Below, piece by piece: positions 60,603-64,000 of a stretch of DNA of 64,000 nucleotides. Both the position numbers and the translations under genes were made by a program. The notes beneath the pieces were generated by a model. That model made no database searches, was not told where the DNA came from, and saw only the letters and a list, made by a program, of their open reading frames with translations. Positions within the stretch are counted from its first letter, which is position 1, and each line of letters begins with the position of its first letter. The stretch comes from Rosistilla oblonga (GTDB lineage Bacteria > Planctomycetota > Planctomycetia > Pirellulales > Pirellulaceae), in contig NZ_CP036292.1 in the NCBI RefSeq assembly GCF_007751715.1, positions 2,170,001 through 2,234,000 of the forward strand, read 5' to 3'.

Positions 60603-62774
60603 CTAGAACTTTCGCGTGACGGAGATTCGTTTCCGCGGGATGTCGATTTCGAGGACTTTGACCTTCACCACGTCGCCGACCGACACGACATCGCTGGGGT
60701 CTTCGACGTAGGTGTCCGATAGCTGGGAGATATGGATCAGGCCGTCTTGATGGACGCCGATATCGATGAAGGCGCCGAAGTGGGTGACGTTGGTGATCAC
60801 TCCTTCGAGAACCAATCCCGGCTTGAGGTCCTCGATGTCGTTGACGGTATCGTCGAACTGAGCGACTTTAAATTCGCTGCGTGGATCGCGGCCCGGTTTA
60901 CCCAGTTCGCTGATGATGTCGGCGATCGTGGGGATGCCCACTTTGTCGTCGACAAACTCTTCGGGCTTCAGTTTTTGGCTGAGCGTCGCGTTGCCGACTA
61001 GCGTTTTCGGATCGGCTCCCAATCGCTTCGCCATCCGGTCGACGATCGGGTAGCTCTCGGGATGCACTGCCGAATTATCGAGCGGCTGTTTGCCATCGCG
61101 AATCCGCAAGAATCCGGCAGCTTGTTCAAACGCCTTCTTCCCCAGTTTCGGGACTTTGGTCAATTGCTTGCGATCGGTGAAGCGACCGTTGGCGTTGCGA
61201 TATTCGACGATGTTCTCGGCCAATTTGGGACCGATCCCGGCGACGTGCGACAGCAGCGGGACGCTGGCCATATTTAAGTCGACGCCAACGTTATTGACGC
61301 ACGATTCGACGACGCGGTCCAAACACTTTCGCAGCTGCGATTGATTGACGTCGTGTTGGTATTGGCCGACGCCGATCGATTTGGGATCGGTCTTGACCAA
61401 TTCGGCCAGCGGATCCTGCAACCGCCGAGCGATGCAGATCGCGCCGCGGACGGTGATGTCGAGGTCGGGGAACTCCTTGCCCGCCAATTCGCTCGCTGAA
61501 TAGATCGAGGCGCCCGATTCGCTGACCATGACCTTTGTCACCGCCAGTTTATGTTTTTTGATCAGGTCGCCGACAAACGCATCGGTCTCGCGCGACGCCG
61601 TGCCGTTGCCGATCGCGATTAATTCGACGTTAAGTTTCTGGATCAGTTTCAGCAGCGTTGCCCCAGCGCCGGCCAGGTCGCTCTTGGGAGGCGTGGGGTA
61701 GATCGTCGTGTTCGTCAGGAACTTGCCCGTTCCGTCGACAACAGCGACTTTGCATCCGGTGCGGAAGCCGGGGTCGATGCCGATCGTCACGCGAGGGCCA
61801 GCGGGAGGCGACATCAACAGTTCGTGAAGGTTCTTGCCAAAGACGGCGATCGCTTCTTCATCGGCTTGTTGTTTCAGCGTTTGCAGAACGCTCGATTCGG
61901 TGGCGGGCATCAGCAGACGTTGGTAACAATCGTCGACAGTCGCCAGCAGCTCTTTTTGAAACGGCGATTGGCGGCCCGGAACCAGTTTGGGTTTCAGGTC
62001 GCGCAGCAGATGGTCGTCGTCCAGTTCGACTCCGATCCGCAGAACGCCTTCGGAATCGCCTCGCATCATCGCCAGCAGTCGGTGCGAGGGGATCTTCTTG
62101 GCCGGTTCACGGTGGTCGGTGTATTGTTCGAACTTGTCGGCCTGGTCCTTTTTGCCGCGGCGAACCTGCGACGTGATTCGCCCGGTTGCAAACGCCTGCT
62201 TGGTCATCCAGGTGCGGGTCTCGGCGTTTTCGGACCACTGTTCGGCGACGATATCCAACGCCCCTTGCAGTGCGGCTTCGCGATCGGGGACCTCGAGTTC
62301 CGCGTTGACAAACTCCGCGAGGATTTCGTCTTTGGACTTCTTCGATGCCGAGGGATCGAGCAGCAGATCGGCCAGCGGTTGCAAGCCCTTCTGTCTGGCA
62401 ACGGTCGCTCGCGTGCGACGCTTTGGTTTGTAGGGAAGGTAGAGGATTTCGAGCGTTTGCAGGTCGGTGCACGATTCGATTTGCCGACGCAGCACGGCGG
62501 TCAGTTTTCCCTGTTCATCGATCGTCTTGAGCACCGTCGCTTTCCGCGACGCCAACGCCATCGCTTTTTCCAAAGCGTCTTCGATCGCTCGCAGCGCGAT
62601 TTCGTCCAGCCCGCCGGTCGCCTCTTTGCGGTACCGAGCGATAAATGGGATCGTATTGCCTTCGTCCAACAGGTCGACCGCCGCTTCGATCTGCCGAGGG
62701 GGAACGTTCAACTCCGCAGCGATTGCCTGAATCGTTTGCTTGCGATCAAATGCCACTTCGTTTTTTGCTGCCAT
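60603..62774 (-). CDS. tex: Tex family transcription accessory/RNA-binding protein
   Basis: 723 residues from ATG at 62772-62774. The N-terminal helical domain contains PPRQIEAAVDLLDEGNTIPF, IARYRKEATGGLDE and LRAIEDALEKAMALASRKAT. The YqgF-like domain has VTIGIDPGFRTGCKVAVVDG; a helix-hairpin-helix region has VASVPLLSHVAGIGPKLAEN and GRFTDRKQLTKVPKLGKKAF. The C-terminal S1 domain has LEGVITNVTHFGAFIDIGVH and QDGLIHISQLSD. The full order and length match Tex, which binds nucleic acids and affects transcription. It ends 73 bases from the WD40 gene end (convergent) and diverges from glgC. Confidence 0.97.
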   Translation of the reverse strand: MAAKNEVAFDRKQTIQAIAAELNVPPRQIEAAVDLLDEGNTIPFIARYRKEATGGLDEIALRAIEDALEKAMALASRKATVLKTIDEQGKLTAVLRRQIESCTDLQTLEILYLPYKPKRRTRATVARQKGLQPLADLLLDPSASKKSKDEILAEFVNAELEVPDREAALQGALDIVAEQWSENAETRTWMTKQAFATGRITSQVRRGKKDQADKFEQYTDHREPAKKIPSHRLLAMMRGDSEGVLRIGVELDDDHLLRDLKPKLVPGRQSPFQKELLATVDDCYQRLLMPATESSVLQTLKQQADEEAIAVFGKNLHELLMSPPAGPRVTIGIDPGFRTGCKVAVVDGTGKFLTNTTIYPTPPKSDLAGAGATLLKLIQKLNVELIAIGNGTASRETDAFVGDLIKKHKLAVTKVMVSESGASIYSASELAGKEFPDLDITVRGAICIARRLQDPLAELVKTDPKSIGVGQYQHDVNQSQLRKCLDRVVESCVNNVGVDLNMASVPLLSHVAGIGPKLAENIVEYRNANGRFTDRKQLTKVPKLGKKAFEQAAGFLRIRDGKQPLDNSAVHPESYPIVDRMAKRLGADPKTLVGNATLSQKLKPEEFVDDKVGIPTIADIISELGKPGRDPRSEFKVAQFDDTVNDIEDLKPGLVLEGVITNVTHFGAFIDIGVHQDGLIHISQLSDTYVEDPSDVVSVGDVVKVKVLEIDIPRKRISVTRKF

Positions 62775-63060
62775 TCGGAATATCGTTCGATGAAGGATGC
62801 GGAGGCAAATTATGGATGACTGGCCTGGAAGGAACACCGTATCGGTTACTATACGCCTGATGCGTACGATAGTCGCCTCTTTCCCAACCCCACGAGACGG
62901 AACCGGACGGTCCGGGTTGCGTGGAAATGGTCAAAATGCGTTGGGTGGGGTGAGTGCCCGTCAAGTCAAAGTCTGATATATTCTCATCTCATTAATTGCG
63001 TCAAGCACAGTCTGCTGTTTGGTGTGCATTCGAGCTGAGCCTTTTGGTTTTGGAGACACA

Positions 63061-64000
63061 ATGCGTAATACAATTGCGCTGATTTTAGGTGGTGGCCGCG
63101 GAACACGTCTATTTCCGCTTACCAAGATTCGTGCGAAACCCGCCGTTCCCTTGGCTGCGAAGTACCGCCTGATCGACATCCCGATCAGCAACTGCATCAG
63201 CAGTGGCGTGAACAAAATTTATTGCCTGACACAGTTCTTGTCGGTCAGTCTGCACCGTCATATTCGGCAGACTTATTCGTTCGATAACTTCAACGGCGGT
63301 TTCGTCGAGTTGTTGGCGGCACAGCAGACCGAGGGCTCTGGAGAGGACTGGTATGAGGGCACCGCCGACGCGGTCCGCAAGAACCTCAGCTACATCCAAC
63401 AGGACTTCGTCGAGCATGTGTTGATCCTGTCGGGCGATCAATTGTATCGCATGGATTACGGCGACATGATGAAGACGCACATCGAATCGGGAGCCGACGT
63501 GACGATCGCGGGTATTCCGGTTTCCCGCGACGAAGCGCACGCTTTGGGAGTGATGCGTGTCGACGATTCGGGCCGTGTTGTCGGGTTCCTTGAGAAACCG
63601 CAGACGCCCGAAGAGATCGATATGGTCAAGATGGATCCGGCGTGGCTCGACAAACAAGGCATTCCCAGCCATGGCCGCGATTGCGTTGCCAGTATGGGCT
63701 TGTACATCTTCAATCGCGACACGCTTGTCGATTTCCTGCAAAAGACGCAGTACCAGGATTTTGGTCGCGAAGTCTTCCCTGCCGCGATTCGATCGCGGAA
63801 GGTGCAGTTGCACTTGTTCGATGGGTACTGGGAAGACATCGGTACGATCAAGGCGTTTTACGAGTGCAATCTGAGTTTGGCTCAGCGTACCCCGCCTTAT
63901 AACTTTAACGATTCGGAGTCGCCGGTTTACAGCCGCCCTCGTTTCTTGCCGCCAACCTTCATGGAAGGCGCTCAAGTGACGGGCAGTCTGATCGCCGACG
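63061..64000 (+). CDS. glgC: Glucose-1-phosphate adenylyltransferase, N-terminal part (cut by window edge)
   Basis: The first 313 codons are present; the frame is open at the right edge. I translated from ATG at 63061, preceded by GGAGACACA. The N-terminus [20 protein letters not shown] with [20 protein letters not shown] is the ADP-glucose pyrophosphorylase signature, and [28 protein letters not shown] and [20 protein letters not shown] (GYWEDIGT) follow. The enzyme makes ADP-glucose for glycogen. A weak -10-like TATATT is at 62977-62982, without a clear -35. It is divergent from tex across 286 bases. Confidence 0.97.
   Translation, partial: MRNTIALILGGGRGTRLFPLTKIRAKPAVPLAAKYRLIDIPISNCISSGVNKIYCLTQFLSVSLHRHIRQTYSFDNFNGGFVELLAAQQTEGSGEDWYEGTADAVRKNLSYIQQDFVEHVLILSGDQLYRMDYGDMMKTHIESGADVTIAGIPVSRDEAHALGVMRVDDSGRVVGFLEKPQTPEEIDMVKMDPAWLDKQGIPSHGRDCVASMGLYIFNRDTLVDFLQKTQYQDFGREVFPAAIRSRKVQLHLFDGYWEDIGTIKAFYECNLSLAQRTPPYNFNDSESPVYSRPRFLPPTFMEGAQVTGSLIAD

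Overview
The window looks like a chromosomal segment of a planctomycete, most likely a member of the Pirellulales (Rhodopirellula/Rosistilla-type). The evidence is the gene families: a DUF1559 prepilin-like protein paired with a small lipoprotein, a planctomycete cytochrome c (CxxCH) domain fused to WD40 repeats, a CRTAC1/FG-GAP lipoprotein, a Tat-exported Gfo/Idh/MocA oxidoreductase, a surface protein with an LExLExR-type N-terminus, and intergenic palindromic repeats of a planctomycete style. DNA is moderately GC-rich, and GTG or TTG starts are common. I see no rRNA, tRNA, CRISPR array, complete insertion sequence or prophage.

Layout. 1-6.3 kb is minus-strand housekeeping: a DUF58 protein cut by the window edge, a YgiQ radical-SAM enzyme, a BshB1-type PIG-L deacetylase, an unknown acidic protein, a 56-residue coiled-coil ORF and a fused MlaF-MlaE-like ABC transporter. 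6.8-7.8 kb is the rplM-rpsI operon with a clear terminator. 8.2-12.7 kb pairs a large surface protein, whose C-terminus has a membrane segment and a DPLPVL motif, with a membrane diguanylate cyclase. 12.8-22.5 kb is metabolic and accessory: a Vat-type acetyltransferase, a TIGR03364 oxidoreductase divergent from a DUF5690-like transporter, a convergent polysaccharide-lyase-like and LamG pair, an RlmI methyltransferase, a Tat oxidoreductase and a response regulator with a kinase-like ATPase domain. 22.6-26.2 kb is a 1211-residue hybrid kinase.

26.5-42.4 kb is a type VI secretion (T6SS) island of two divergent arms. The minus arm is tssA-tssB-tssC-hcp-tssE-tssF-tssG. The plus arm is tssL-tssM-tssH, a membrane thioredoxin and a lipoprotein hydrolase. 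tssK, tssJ, vgrG and PAAR genes are not in the window, and the tssM product is about half the usual length with a lysine-less Walker A.

42.4-49.1 kb holds an NqrM-like maturation factor, a murB-ftsQ-like pair (a dcw-cluster relict), an exported hydrolase, a FAH-family/enolase-superfamily sugar-acid pair and an exported MsrA. 49.3-53.2 kb is a tightly overlapping minus-strand operon (membrane protein, FG-GAP lipoprotein, TPR lipoprotein). 53.4-60.5 kb holds the DUF1559/lipoprotein pair, a permuted NlpC/P60-like protein and the WD40-cytochrome protein. 60.6-62.8 kb is tex, and a glgC gene runs off the right edge.

The observations I would follow first are the surface protein/diguanylate cyclase pair, the reduced TssM in an otherwise complete-looking T6SS island together with its linked hydrolase, and the retained murB-ftsQ-like pair in a lineage that generally lacks FtsZ.
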